From positions 1 through 5,346 of the forward strand of contig JAPPBK010000011.1 of the NCBI GenBank assembly GCA_026705105.1: a DNA stretch of 5,346 nucleotides, written 5' to 3'. This document shows positions 1-5,346 of this stretch, in pieces. Source of the DNA: Chloroflexota bacterium. Its GTDB lineage: Bacteria; Chloroflexota; Dehalococcoidia; Bin125. Made by a program: the position numbers and the translations under genes. The stretch's first letter is position 1; each line of letters starts with the position of its first letter. Below the pieces are notes generated by a model. It worked only from the letters and a program-made list of their open reading frames with translations, made no database searches and had not been told where the DNA came from.

Positions 1-1
1 C

Positions 2-691
2 TACACGGTCGGCGGATGCGCCAAGGGCGCGGGCATGATCCACCCCGACATGGCGACGATGCTGGCGTTCTTCACGACCGATGCGCCCGTTGCGGCCGGA
101 GCGCTTGATTCTTGCTTCCGCTTCGCCATGGACCGTTCGTTCAACATGGTGACCGTCGACGGCGACACATCGACGAACGATTCATCCGTCGTGTTTGCCA
201 ACGGGGCCGCCGGTGGTGAAGCACTGAGCGGCGGTGCGCTTGAGGCATTCGGCGACGCGCTGCTCGACGTATCGATGGCGGTGGCGAAGATGATGGCCCG
301 CGACGGCGAGGGCGCGACCAAGCGGATCTCGATGACGGTCTCGGGCGCGAAGTCGTGGGAGGATGCCCGCGACGTGGCGCGGACAATCGTAGTGTCGCCG
401 CTGCTCAAGGCGGCGCTGAGCAAGTACGACCCGAACTGGGGCCGAATCCTGATGGCCGCGGGGCGAGCCGGCGTCGCCTACGACCTGGATCGCGTGCAGA
501 TCTGGATCTCCGACCTGTGCGTCTTCAATGGCACGGCCACCGGGGTGCCCGATGAGGAAGCCTCGGCCAAGACACAGGGCGAGGAGGTCTTCCTACGCAT
601 GGATCTTGGCGAGGGCGACGCCGAAGCCACCGCCTGGGGCTGCGACCTGACCGAGGAGTACGTCCGCTTCAACGCCGACTACGTGACGTAG
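2..691 (+). CDS. argJ: Glutamate N-acetyltransferase / ornithine acetyltransferase ArgJ, 3' part (beta chain)
   Basis: ArgJ moves the acetyl group from N-acetylornithine to glutamate in the cytoplasm, closing the acetyl cycle of arginine synthesis; bifunctional members also use acetyl-CoA. The frame is open from base 2 and gives 229 residues before TAG. The family's self-processing site is present: KGAGMIHPDMATML at visible residues 8-21. The conserved nucleophile threonine of ATML is codon 56-58, so the whole beta chain (about 211 residues, normal for the family) lies in the window, with 18 residues of the alpha chain before it. Other family signatures are DGDTSTND (residues 53-60), DPNWGRI near base 430, and the C-terminal YVRFNADY. 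The start lies upstream of the window. Whether the enzyme is mono- or bifunctional cannot be decided from this part. Identity is very secure. Confidence 0.97.
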   Translation, partial: YTVGGCAKGAGMIHPDMATMLAFFTTDAPVAAGALDSCFRFAMDRSFNMVTVDGDTSTNDSSVVFANGAAGGEALSGGALEAFGDALLDVSMAVAKMMARDGEGATKRISMTVSGAKSWEDARDVARTIVVSPLLKAALSKYDPNWGRILMAAGRAGVAYDLDRVQIWISDLCVFNGTATGVPDEEASAKTQGEEVFLRMDLGEGDAEATAWGCDLTEEYVRFNADYVT

Positions 692-707
692 CGAATCACG
701 TATCGTG
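680..707. promoter_or_regulatory. Two short palindromes upstream of the small gene pair (candidate operator)
   Basis: An exact 11 bp inverted repeat, TACGT-G-ACGTA (680-690), covers the argJ stop codon. Six bases further on is CACG-TAT-CGTG (697-707). The two share ACGTA, repeated 12 bp apart (686-690 and 698-702). The second palindrome contains TATCGT (701-706), which fits a TAnnnT -10 element, though I see no matching -35. They lie directly before the ribosome binding site of the gene at 725. This could be an operator for autoregulation, but short palindromes also arise by chance, and the first is made of argJ codons. Confidence 0.25.
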
Positions 708-712
708 GCTCC

Positions 713-720
713 GAGGAGGA
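713..720 (+). promoter_or_regulatory. Strong Shine-Dalgarno site for the gene at 725
   Basis: GAGGAGGA ends four bases before the ATG at 725. It is the clearest ribosome binding site in the window and fixes that start. It contrasts with the starts at 2366 and 2430, which have no such site. Confidence 0.75.
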
Positions 721-724
721 ACTG

Positions 725-1081
725 ATGACGACTCGACAGGTGTGGCGCCGTCCCGGCCAGGAGCCGTCCAAGCTTCCTCCCGTGCAGATCGGCGAGGCAT
801 GGTACGACGCCGATACTTGCGCCGAGATTCAGCGGCTGATCGACGAGCACGAGGCCCGCGACGATGGTCTCACAGACGACAGAATGATGATGCTCGAGTT
901 CGGACAGACGCCTCACGAGGCTATCGAAGCAACTGGTCTCAACGACCAGGAGATCGTGGAGCAGTTCGGCATGGAACGGGATGAGTTGGCGGCATCACTT
1001 GGCATGCCTAGCAGCGAAGAGCTGATTATATTCAGGCACCTACGCGCGGAGAAGCATGCCCTTCAGAGTCAGCTGGACTGA
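725..1081 (+). CDS. Small acidic hypothetical protein, 118 aa (possible antitoxin-like partner)
   Basis: I do not recognise this protein. It has no signal peptide or membrane segment, so it is probably cytoplasmic. The first 20 residues are basic and proline-containing (WRRPGQEP, KLPP); the rest is strongly acidic and probably mostly helical. Residues about 71-95 (GLNDQEIVEQFGMERDELAASLGMP) have the spacing of two short helices joined by a turn and could be a helix-turn-helix, but the match is weak. The start is set by a strong GAGGAGGA site. The gene begins 33 bp after argJ in the same direction, so it may be read through from argJ. Its end overlaps the next gene by 26 bp, which points to translational coupling. 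The codons ATT ATA TTC AGG and CTA near the 3' end look less GC-biased than those of argJ. It is a real gene by ribosome binding site and coupling; the function is open. Confidence 0.7.
   Translation: MTTRQVWRRPGQEPSKLPPVQIGEAWYDADTCAEIQRLIDEHEARDDGLTDDRMMMLEFGQTPHEAIEATGLNDQEIVEQFGMERDELAASLGMPSSEELIIFRHLRAEKHALQSQLD
1048..1054 (+). promoter_or_regulatory. Internal ribosome binding site for the gene at 1056
   Basis: GGAGAAG lies inside the 3' end of the preceding gene and ends one base before the ATG at 1056; its GGAG core is four bases away. The spacing is short, but no better site or start is near. It supports ATG 1056 as the start, with translation probably helped by ribosomes finishing the upstream frame. 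Confidence 0.45.
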
Positions 1082-1310
1082 TTCCGCCAATCTGCAGTTC
1101 AACAGCCTGACGGATACCTTTGACATCGTCTGGACTCGCCAACTGGTCGGGAGCTTCAAACACGACAGATGGGTGCGCGGTCGGCTCATCTCAGATCCGA
1201 CAGCGACGGGCGTTGACCTTCGCGAGTTGGAGAACGGCCCGATTCGGCTGAGGTACGAACTCCTGATGGACGACGAATCCGTCAGAGTCACCTCGCTCCG
1301 GATAGTCTGA
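1056..1310 (+). CDS. Small protein with RelE/ParE-like layout, 84 aa (tentative)
   Basis: A short basic cytoplasmic protein with no membrane segment. The layout resembles the RelE/ParE toxin superfamily. A first strand is FRVSWTDSA (residues 3-11). A helical middle carries many basic and aromatic residues (about 12-44). Then comes DPTATG (48-53) and a C-terminal strand series LRELENGPIRLRYEL (55-69) and SVRVTSLRI (75-83). This parallels the family pattern in which a small loop is followed by a strand with RxxY and a final strand. The length of 84 residues fits such toxins (80-100). The gene overlaps the preceding acidic-protein gene by 26 bp in a different frame, the order antitoxin then toxin. 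No catalytic residues can be assigned with certainty. Alternatives are an unrelated small conserved protein of unknown function. AGA and AGG arginine codons occur here. Confidence 0.6.
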   Translation: MPFRVSWTDSANLQFNSLTDTFDIVWTRQLVGSFKHDRWVRGRLISDPTATGVDLRELENGPIRLRYELLMDDESVRVTSLRIV

Positions 1311-1325
1311 GCAACGACACGGCGA

Positions 1326-2366
1326 CTACTGCAGCGGCAGCGGCGACTGCCACCAGGATGGCTTGCTGCTGACCTCGATCCTCGTCACCCACTTAACCCA
1401 GTTGTAGCCGCGATGTCCGGGCGCGACCAGGCGCAATGGGTATCCGTGACCGCTCGAGAGCCATTCTCCTTTGATGTGGGTGGCGAGCAGTAATCGATCC
1501 GCATCCGAGAGGGCGAAGCGGCGGTTGAAGCCGGTCACCGACTCGATCACGATGCTCTCAGCGTTCTGACTCGGACTGGCGATGTCGATCAGATCGGACA
1601 GCCGCAGACCGCTCCAGTCCTGGACCGTGTACCAGCCGCCGGTGCAGTCGAGTGTCGCGGTTGCACGGTGACGGGCGATTTCGGAGATCTCGGCGAGCGT
1701 CAGTTGTACGGGCTGCGCGACCTCTCCATGGACGCGCAGACGCCACTCGTCAGCGTCGATGCGTTGCCGGCTGTCGAACAGCCACTGGGTCACGGGATGG
1801 GCGTTGCCTTCGCCGCTCGCCTCCTCGCGAGAGCCGGTGAAGCGCGGACGCTTGCCGGCGACGGGCGCAGCGGCCGATGCGCCCTGCCACAGCGCGACGC
1901 CGGCGAGGCCGACGGCGAACAGCCGCAGCGCCGCGCGCCGATTGGCGAAGTCGCTTCGCTTCACCCGCCTCGGCCAACGCATCGCCGCGTGGACAATCAA
2001 CGGAATCGTCAACGCAAGCCCGAGCGTCGTGTGAATCACCAGCAGTCGCATGTTGCCGTAGCCGGGAATGTCGAGGCTGCCACGGCCGATGATTGCCCAC
2101 AACATTCCCGTCGTGAGGACACCCATGAAGAGCAGCGCCAGCACCAGCGAACCCGCCGTCTCGGATACAACCCCGCGCCGATGGAACGAGCGCAAGACAA
2201 TCCGGTACTTCCAGATCACCAGTCCGACCAATGAGAACCCGCCGATGCCGTGCAGCCAGAAGACCCACTCGCTCTCGGGTCTTCCGACAGTGAACGAGAT
2301 CAGACCGGAGAGCAGTTCGACGCTGAGCAGGAACAGGATCGCGTGATTGGTTGCGCGGGGACTCAT
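1326..2366 (-). CDS. Membrane-bound sulfite-oxidase-type molybdopterin oxidoreductase with N-terminal b-type cytochrome helices, 346 aa
   Basis: A two-part redox enzyme. Residues 1-130 form four membrane helices (about 8-28, 36-53, 72-93, 107-129) with histidines H8, H39, H112 and H126 placed to bind b heme. Basic loops at 53-64 and 130-144 put those loops and the N-terminus in the cytoplasm. A fifth helix (about 146-165) follows a twin arginine (R143-R144) and places the rest outside the cell. Residues about 171-346 are a sulfite-oxidase-type Moco domain: CTGGW with the likely molybdenum-ligand Cys241, GFNRRFAL, then GHGYPLRLVAPGHRGYNWVKWV at 306-327. The substrate is unknown. I chose ATG 2366 because the longer open frame up to 2714 would run deep into argB antisense and adds no membrane or domain sequence. 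No Shine-Dalgarno site precedes this start. The gene is divergent from argB and convergent with the small gene pair, so it is a separate transcription unit. Assignment to the superfamily is secure; the exact reaction is not. Confidence 0.92.
   Translation of the reverse strand: MSPRATNHAILFLLSVELLSGLISFTVGRPESEWVFWLHGIGGFSLVGLVIWKYRIVLRSFHRRGVVSETAGSLVLALLFMGVLTTGMLWAIIGRGSLDIPGYGNMRLLVIHTTLGLALTIPLIVHAAMRWPRRVKRSDFANRRAALRLFAVGLAGVALWQGASAAAPVAGKRPRFTGSREEASGEGNAHPVTQWLFDSRQRIDADEWRLRVHGEVAQPVQLTLAEISEIARHRATATLDCTGGWYTVQDWSGLRLSDLIDIASPSQNAESIVIESVTGFNRRFALSDADRLLLATHIKGEWLSSGHGYPLRLVAPGHRGYNWVKWVTRIEVSSKPSWWQSPLPLQ
1872..1949 (-). other. Internal twin-arginine (Tat-like) signal and fifth membrane helix of the Moco protein
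   Basis: Residues 140-165 of the Moco protein read FANRRAALRLF followed by a hydrophobic, alanine/glycine-rich stretch ending in ASAAAP. Two adjacent arginines (R143-R144), then A-A-L-R, approximate the Tat consensus RRxFLK, although Phe is replaced by Ala. The segment sits between four earlier helices and a cofactor-loaded extracytoplasmic domain, where a Tat step would be needed to export folded protein. Confidence 0.55.
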
Positions 2367-2372
2367 GCTGCG

Positions 2373-2378
2373 ACGGTA
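2373..2378 (-). promoter_or_regulatory. Candidate -10 element for the Moco gene, leaderless
   Basis: On the minus strand TACCGT fits the TAnnnT -10 pattern and ends six bases before the ATG at 2366. That spacing places the transcription start at or next to the start codon. Together with the missing Shine-Dalgarno site, this suggests a leaderless mRNA. I see no good -35. Confidence 0.4.
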
Positions 2379-2383
2379 TCGGG

Positions 2384-2401
2384 TTCGGCCCGGCCTCCGA
2401 A
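2384..2401. promoter_or_regulatory. Inverted repeat TTCGG-N8-CCGAA in the divergent promoter region
   Basis: Perfect 5 bp arms (2384-2388 and 2397-2401) separated by eight GC-rich bases, close to the middle of the 63 bp gap between the Moco gene and argB. Its position overlaps where the -35 regions of both promoters would lie, so a bound regulator could affect both genes. The arms are short and the region is GC-rich, so chance is a real alternative. Confidence 0.22.
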
Positions 2402-2416
2402 GATTGGGTCGTCGGT

Positions 2417-2422
2417 TACGCT
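2417..2422 (+). promoter_or_regulatory. Candidate -10 element for argB, leaderless
   Basis: TACGCT fits TAnnnT and is followed by exactly seven bases before the ATG at 2430. No purine-rich Shine-Dalgarno sequence lies between them (TGCTTCC). This is the arrangement expected for a leaderless transcript whose first base is the A of ATG. A -35 is not evident. Confidence 0.4.
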
Positions 2423-2429
2423 TGCTTCC

Positions 2430-3206
2430 ATGAATGCAGCGGTAACCGACGGACCGATCGTGATCAAGATCGGGGGCTCGACCCTGGGCGAGCACGATAC
2501 CTCGTTGGCCGACTGCGTCGAACTGCACCGCGCAGGACATCAAGTCGTCATCGTCCACGGCGGCGGCGCGGCGGTCAGCGACTGGCAGAAGCGTCTCGGT
2601 GCAGAGGCGGCATGGGTGGACGGATTGCGCGCTACCACCCCCGAATCGCTGGAGGTGGTGGTCGCGGTGCTGACCGGACTGATCAACAAGGAACTGGCCC
2701 GGCAGCTTCAGCAACTCGGCGCGCCGGCGGTCGGCGTGAGCGGTGTGGACGGCGGGACGCTGTGTTCGCCAATCTCCACCCGCATCGGCCTCGTCGGCGA
2801 AACGCCGCGCTGCAATCCGGGAACGCTGCGCAAGCTGTTGGCTGCAGGACTGCTGCCAATCCTCGCGCCGGTCGGTCTGGCCGACGACCTCTCAATCATG
2901 CTCAACATCAATGCCGATACTGCCGCAGGCGCCGTTGCCGCAGCGCTCGGCGCGTCAATGCTCATCTACCTCACCGATGTGCTCCAGGTGCGCGATGGCG
3001 ACGGAGCCGGCATCGATTGCCTGGATGCTGAACGCCAGGAACGGCTGACCCGGGAAGGCGTGATTGCCGGAGGGATGTTGCCCAAGTTGCGCTCTGGACG
3101 AGCAGCGGTTGAAGCAGGTTGCAGAGTCCGTATCGTGGACGGCACTCAGTCGCATGTGGTCCGCCAGGTCGTCGACGGCGAAGCGATCGGAACGGCAGTG
3201 GTATGA
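2430..3206 (+). CDS. argB: Acetylglutamate kinase ArgB, 258 aa
   Basis: This cytoplasmic amino-acid kinase phosphorylates N-acetylglutamate with ATP, the second step of arginine synthesis and the step before ArgC. Family landmarks are in order. IVIKIGGS carries Lys13. HGGG (43-46) is the glycine-rich phosphate loop, and VDGLR has substrate-binding Arg67. INKEL is at 85-89. NINAD (159-163) supplies Asn and Asp163, LTDV is at 181-184, and GGMLPKL carries Lys219. The C-terminus ends in IGTAVV. At 258 residues it matches the short, E. coli-like class and lacks the extra N-terminal helix of arginine-inhibited hexameric enzymes. I chose ATG 2430 because only about nine residues should precede the first strand and a -10-like TACGCT lies seven bases upstream. 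The frame is open back to 2250 but there runs antisense to the Moco gene. LTDVLQV replaces the more usual LTDVPGV. The stop overlaps the next start as ATGA. Confidence 0.96.
   Translation: MNAAVTDGPIVIKIGGSTLGEHDTSLADCVELHRAGHQVVIVHGGGAAVSDWQKRLGAEAAWVDGLRATTPESLEVVVAVLTGLINKELARQLQQLGAPAVGVSGVDGGTLCSPISTRIGLVGETPRCNPGTLRKLLAAGLLPILAPVGLADDLSIMLNINADTAAGAVAAALGASMLIYLTDVLQVRDGDGAGIDCLDAERQERLTREGVIAGGMLPKLRSGRAAVEAGCRVRIVDGTQSHVVRQVVDGEAIGTAVV
3203..3206 (+). other. ATGA start/stop overlap between argB and the UPF0182 gene
   Basis: The ATG of the downstream gene (3203-3205) overlaps the argB TGA (3204-3206). No convincing Shine-Dalgarno site lies just before it, so ribosomes ending argB probably re-initiate here. 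This makes the two genes an operon. Confidence 0.8.
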
Positions 3207-5346
3207 CGTTCCTCACTCGCGCGTCAATGTCCGGATGGATTCAGCGCTCCCAGGGCGGTTGGCGCAACGGCGGCGATGGGCCCCAGGACGTACCGCCCTC
3301 CGACGAGGGTCGTTCGGGACAACTCGGCCCGCCGCCACCGGTGTTCCGGGAGGGACTGGGCGGCGGGTTCGGTGACGAGGAGCCGCCGCCGTACACGGCC
3401 GCCGAAGGTCAACCCACGGGCGGCGGACGGACCTGGCCGCGAATCGTCGTGGCCGGCGTCGCGCTGCTCGTCCTGCTGATCCTGCTCAACATCGGCATCG
3501 ACATCTATGTCGATCGGCTCTGGTTCGGCAGCGTCGGTTACCAGGGCGTCTTTGATCTGCGGATCGTGACACAGCTCTGGTTGTTCGCCGCCGGCGCGGC
3601 CATCTCGCTCGCCGTACTGGGCGGAAGCTACCTGCTCGCCTGGCGAATGCCGATCGAGGAAATGGCGCCCGCGATTGACGATCCGCGACTGGTGCGCGTG
3701 ATTCACATCATTGCCGCGGTCGCCATGATCTTGCTCGCGATTATCTTCGGCTCGGTCGCCGCCGGGCAATGGGAGCTGATCCTCCAGTTCCTCAATGCGA
3801 AACCCTTCGGCGAGACCGACCCGCAGTTCGGCCGCGACCTCGGCTTCTACGTCTTTGAGCTCGAAGCGCTGCAGTTCATAAAAGGCTGGGCCACCGGTCT
3901 GGCGATCATGACGATGCTGACGACGGCCGCCACCTACGGGACGCGGCTGATGATGCATCGCGGCAACGCTCGCTCGACCCTGGCCGTGCGCCTGCACATC
4001 GCGATCACCATCGCCGCGGTCATGGGCCTCTTCGTCTGGAGCTACTGGCTGGCGCGCTTTGAGCTCGCACTCAACCCGGGCGGATTCGTCTTCGGCGCGA
4101 CCTACACCGATGACAACATCCGCTCGCCGGTCCAGATCGTCAAGATGGTCGCGGGCGTGCTGGTCATCCTCGGCGTCCTGTCGTGGCCCTTCCACGAGCG
4201 GCTGCGCTTCCCAATCTCCTCGATTGTGGTGCTGATCCTCGTCTCGATCGTGGGCGCGGCAATTCTGCCCGCGGCGGTCCAGCGATTCACCGTCGAACCG
4301 AATGAACTGCAGCGCGAGACGCCGTACATCGAGCGCAACATCGCCGCCACCCGCTCCGCGTTTGCGCTGGACCGGATCGAGGAACGGGAGTTCCCCGCGG
4401 GCGATTTCGTCGGCGAGGCGGACCGCCAACAGAACCCCGAAGCGCTGCGAAATGTGCGGCTCTGGGACCACCGCCCGCTCAATGACACGCTGAACACGAT
4501 TCAGACCATCCGCCCGCTCTACGTCTTTCCCGATGTCGACGTTGATCGCTACAACGTGGGCGGGGAAGAGCGCCAGGTCTTCCTGGCTGCTCGCGAGCTG
4601 TCGCAGGCCAATCTGCAGTCGACCCAGCAGGGATGGGTCAACCGGCGCCTGCAGTTCACGCATGGATTCGGCGTCGTGATGACACCGGTCGATGAGGTAT
4701 CCCCGGCCGGCGAGCCGGACTTCTGGGTCTCCAACATTCCACCGGAGATCGTTGAGGAGACCTCGTCCGGACCGATCAATCTGCGGATTGAGGAGCCGCG
4801 CATCTACTACGGCGAAGTCACCGACGCCTACATCATCGCCAACAGCGAGACCGAGGAGTTCGACTATCCGCTCAGCGGTGAAGAGTCGGACGGCGTCGCC
4901 GATCAGGCGACGACGCGGTACTCGGGCGACGGTGGAATCGAACTGGGCGGGTTCTTCCGACGCCTCGCCTTTGCCTGGTCGTTCGGCGACGCCAACATCC
5001 TGATCTCCGGTTCGGTCGACGGCGACAGCCGCATCCTCTTCCGCCGATTGATCCAGGACCGGGTAAACGAGCTCGCGCCGTTCCTGCGCCTCGACGCCGA
5101 TCCATACGTCGTGGTCGGCAACGACGGCAAGCTCTACTGGATCCAGGATGCGTACACGGTCACGGACCGTTACCCGTACTCGCAACCGCACAGCATCGGC
5201 TACAACTATGTGCGCAACTCGGTCAAGGCAGTGATCGACGCATACAACGGCTCGGTCGACCTGTACATCGTGGACCCGAGCGATCCGATCATTCAGGTCT
5301 GGGCGGACATTTTCCCGGAGCTGTTCAAGCCTGCAGAAGAGTTTCC
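3203..5346 (+). CDS. UPF0182 (COG1615) family multi-pass membrane protein, 5' part (714 codons, runs off the window)
   Basis: A large membrane protein family of unknown function. The frame is open to the window edge; full members are about 900-1000 residues, so perhaps 200-300 are missing. Residues 1-79 are a hydrophilic Gly/Pro-rich tail (PPPP at 43-46, PPPY at 61-64). Seven helices follow, at about 80-101, 120-146, 164-187, 224-246, 263-284, 310-328 and 337-357. The rest is a large soluble part, probably extracytoplasmic. Family hallmarks are clear: DPQFGRDLGFYVF (206-218), GATYTD (298-303), VEPNELQRETPYI (364-376), RLWD (419-422), DVDVDRY (444-450), THGFGVV (486-492), YSGDGGI (573-579), WIQDAYT (646-652) and RYPYS (656-660). 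The start at 3203 overlaps the argB stop; ATG 3227 is a possible second start but lacks a ribosome binding site. Family membership is very secure; the role is unknown, and its coupling to argB does not by itself imply a role in arginine metabolism. Confidence 0.95.
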   Translation, partial: MTFLTRASMSGWIQRSQGGWRNGGDGPQDVPPSDEGRSGQLGPPPPVFREGLGGGFGDEEPPPYTAAEGQPTGGGRTWPRIVVAGVALLVLLILLNIGIDIYVDRLWFGSVGYQGVFDLRIVTQLWLFAAGAAISLAVLGGSYLLAWRMPIEEMAPAIDDPRLVRVIHIIAAVAMILLAIIFGSVAAGQWELILQFLNAKPFGETDPQFGRDLGFYVFELEALQFIKGWATGLAIMTMLTTAATYGTRLMMHRGNARSTLAVRLHIAITIAAVMGLFVWSYWLARFELALNPGGFVFGATYTDDNIRSPVQIVKMVAGVLVILGVLSWPFHERLRFPISSIVVLILVSIVGAAILPAAVQRFTVEPNELQRETPYIERNIAATRSAFALDRIEEREFPAGDFVGEADRQQNPEALRNVRLWDHRPLNDTLNTIQTIRPLYVFPDVDVDRYNVGGEERQVFLAARELSQANLQSTQQGWVNRRLQFTHGFGVVMTPVDEVSPAGEPDFWVSNIPPEIVEETSSGPINLRIEEPRIYYGEVTDAYIIANSETEEFDYPLSGEESDGVADQATTRYSGDGGIELGGFFRRLAFAWSFGDANILISGSVDGDSRILFRRLIQDRVNELAPFLRLDADPYVVVGNDGKLYWIQDAYTVTDRYPYSQPHSIGYNYVRNSVKAVIDAYNGSVDLYIVDPSDPIIQVWADIFPELFKPAEEF

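Noticed and set aside
355..672. Small frames on both strands inside argJ
   Set aside because: They are out-of-frame shadows of conserved argJ sequence with skewed composition and no start signals.
1311..1351. Possible terminator at the convergent junction (GGCAG-N6-CTGCC at 1336-1351; repeated GGCGACT at 1321 and 1342)
   Set aside because: The stem is only 5 bp, lies mostly inside the Moco coding end, and has no T-run on either strand. The 15 bp gap between the convergent genes holds no clear intrinsic terminator.
1668..2234. Plus-strand open frame of 188 codons inside the Moco gene
   Set aside because: It is the antisense shadow of a well-supported gene, Arg/Gln/Pro-rich and without recognisable motifs or a ribosome binding site.
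2250..2429. Longer argB start at 2250
   Set aside because: It would add 60 residues with no homology to acetylglutamate kinase, read antisense through the Moco gene's first helices.
2367..2714. Upstream extension of the Moco gene by 116 codons
   Set aside because: The extension is antisense to the first third of argB and encodes low-complexity, non-membrane sequence. The first membrane helix starts just after ATG 2366, which also has a -10-like element at the right distance.
3224..5191. Minus-strand open frame of 655 codons
   Set aside because: It lies wholly antisense to the UPF0182 gene, whose plus-strand frame shows many family motifs. Its product is rich in Arg, Asp, Glu, His and Gln, with no domain or membrane segment, as expected for an antisense frame in GC-rich DNA. 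The true gene is on the plus strand and has no stop before the window edge.

Overview
The window is a dense, GC-rich bacterial chromosomal segment (roughly 60 to 65 % GC by eye, not computed). It holds six protein-coding genes, two of which are cut by the window edges. Two are core arginine-biosynthesis genes, argJ (3' part) and argB. The ArgB sequence, the large UPF0182 membrane protein and two starts that look leaderless would all fit a Chloroflexota (Thermomicrobia-like) or actinobacterial genome. That placement is an inference from gene flavour, not a proven assignment.

Layout. Positions 2-691 (+): end of argJ, holding the complete beta chain after the self-cleavage threonine. Positions 725-1081 and 1056-1310 (+): two small unrecognised genes overlapping by 26 bp. 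The first has a strong ribosome binding site. The second has a RelE/ParE-like layout, so the pair could be an antitoxin-toxin type module, but this is tentative. Positions 1326-2366 (-): a membrane-anchored molybdopterin oxidoreductase with four transmembrane helices carrying paired histidines, a fifth helix preceded by a twin arginine, and a sulfite-oxidase-type Moco domain. It converges on the small gene pair with a 15 bp gap. Positions 2367-2429: a 63 bp divergent promoter region. Positions 2430-3206 (+): argB. Positions 3203-end (+): a UPF0182 (COG1615) membrane protein overlapping argB by an ATGA junction and running off the window after 714 codons.

How the genes work together. ArgJ and ArgB belong to the acetylated arginine pathway. 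ArgB phosphorylates N-acetylglutamate, and ArgJ recycles the acetyl group from N-acetylornithine to glutamate. In many genomes they are adjacent; here about 1.7 kb of unrelated genes lies between them. The Moco protein is predicted to work on the outer face of the membrane and to pass electrons through its b-type helices. The UPF0182 protein has no known function and appears translationally coupled to argB.

The items most worth a second look are the probable dual Sec/Tat architecture of the Moco protein, the back-to-back leaderless promoters between it and argB, and the candidate toxin-antitoxin-like pair with its upstream palindromes. I did not find CRISPR arrays, insertion sequences, tRNA or rRNA genes. 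No stretch longer than about 65 bases lacks a gene.
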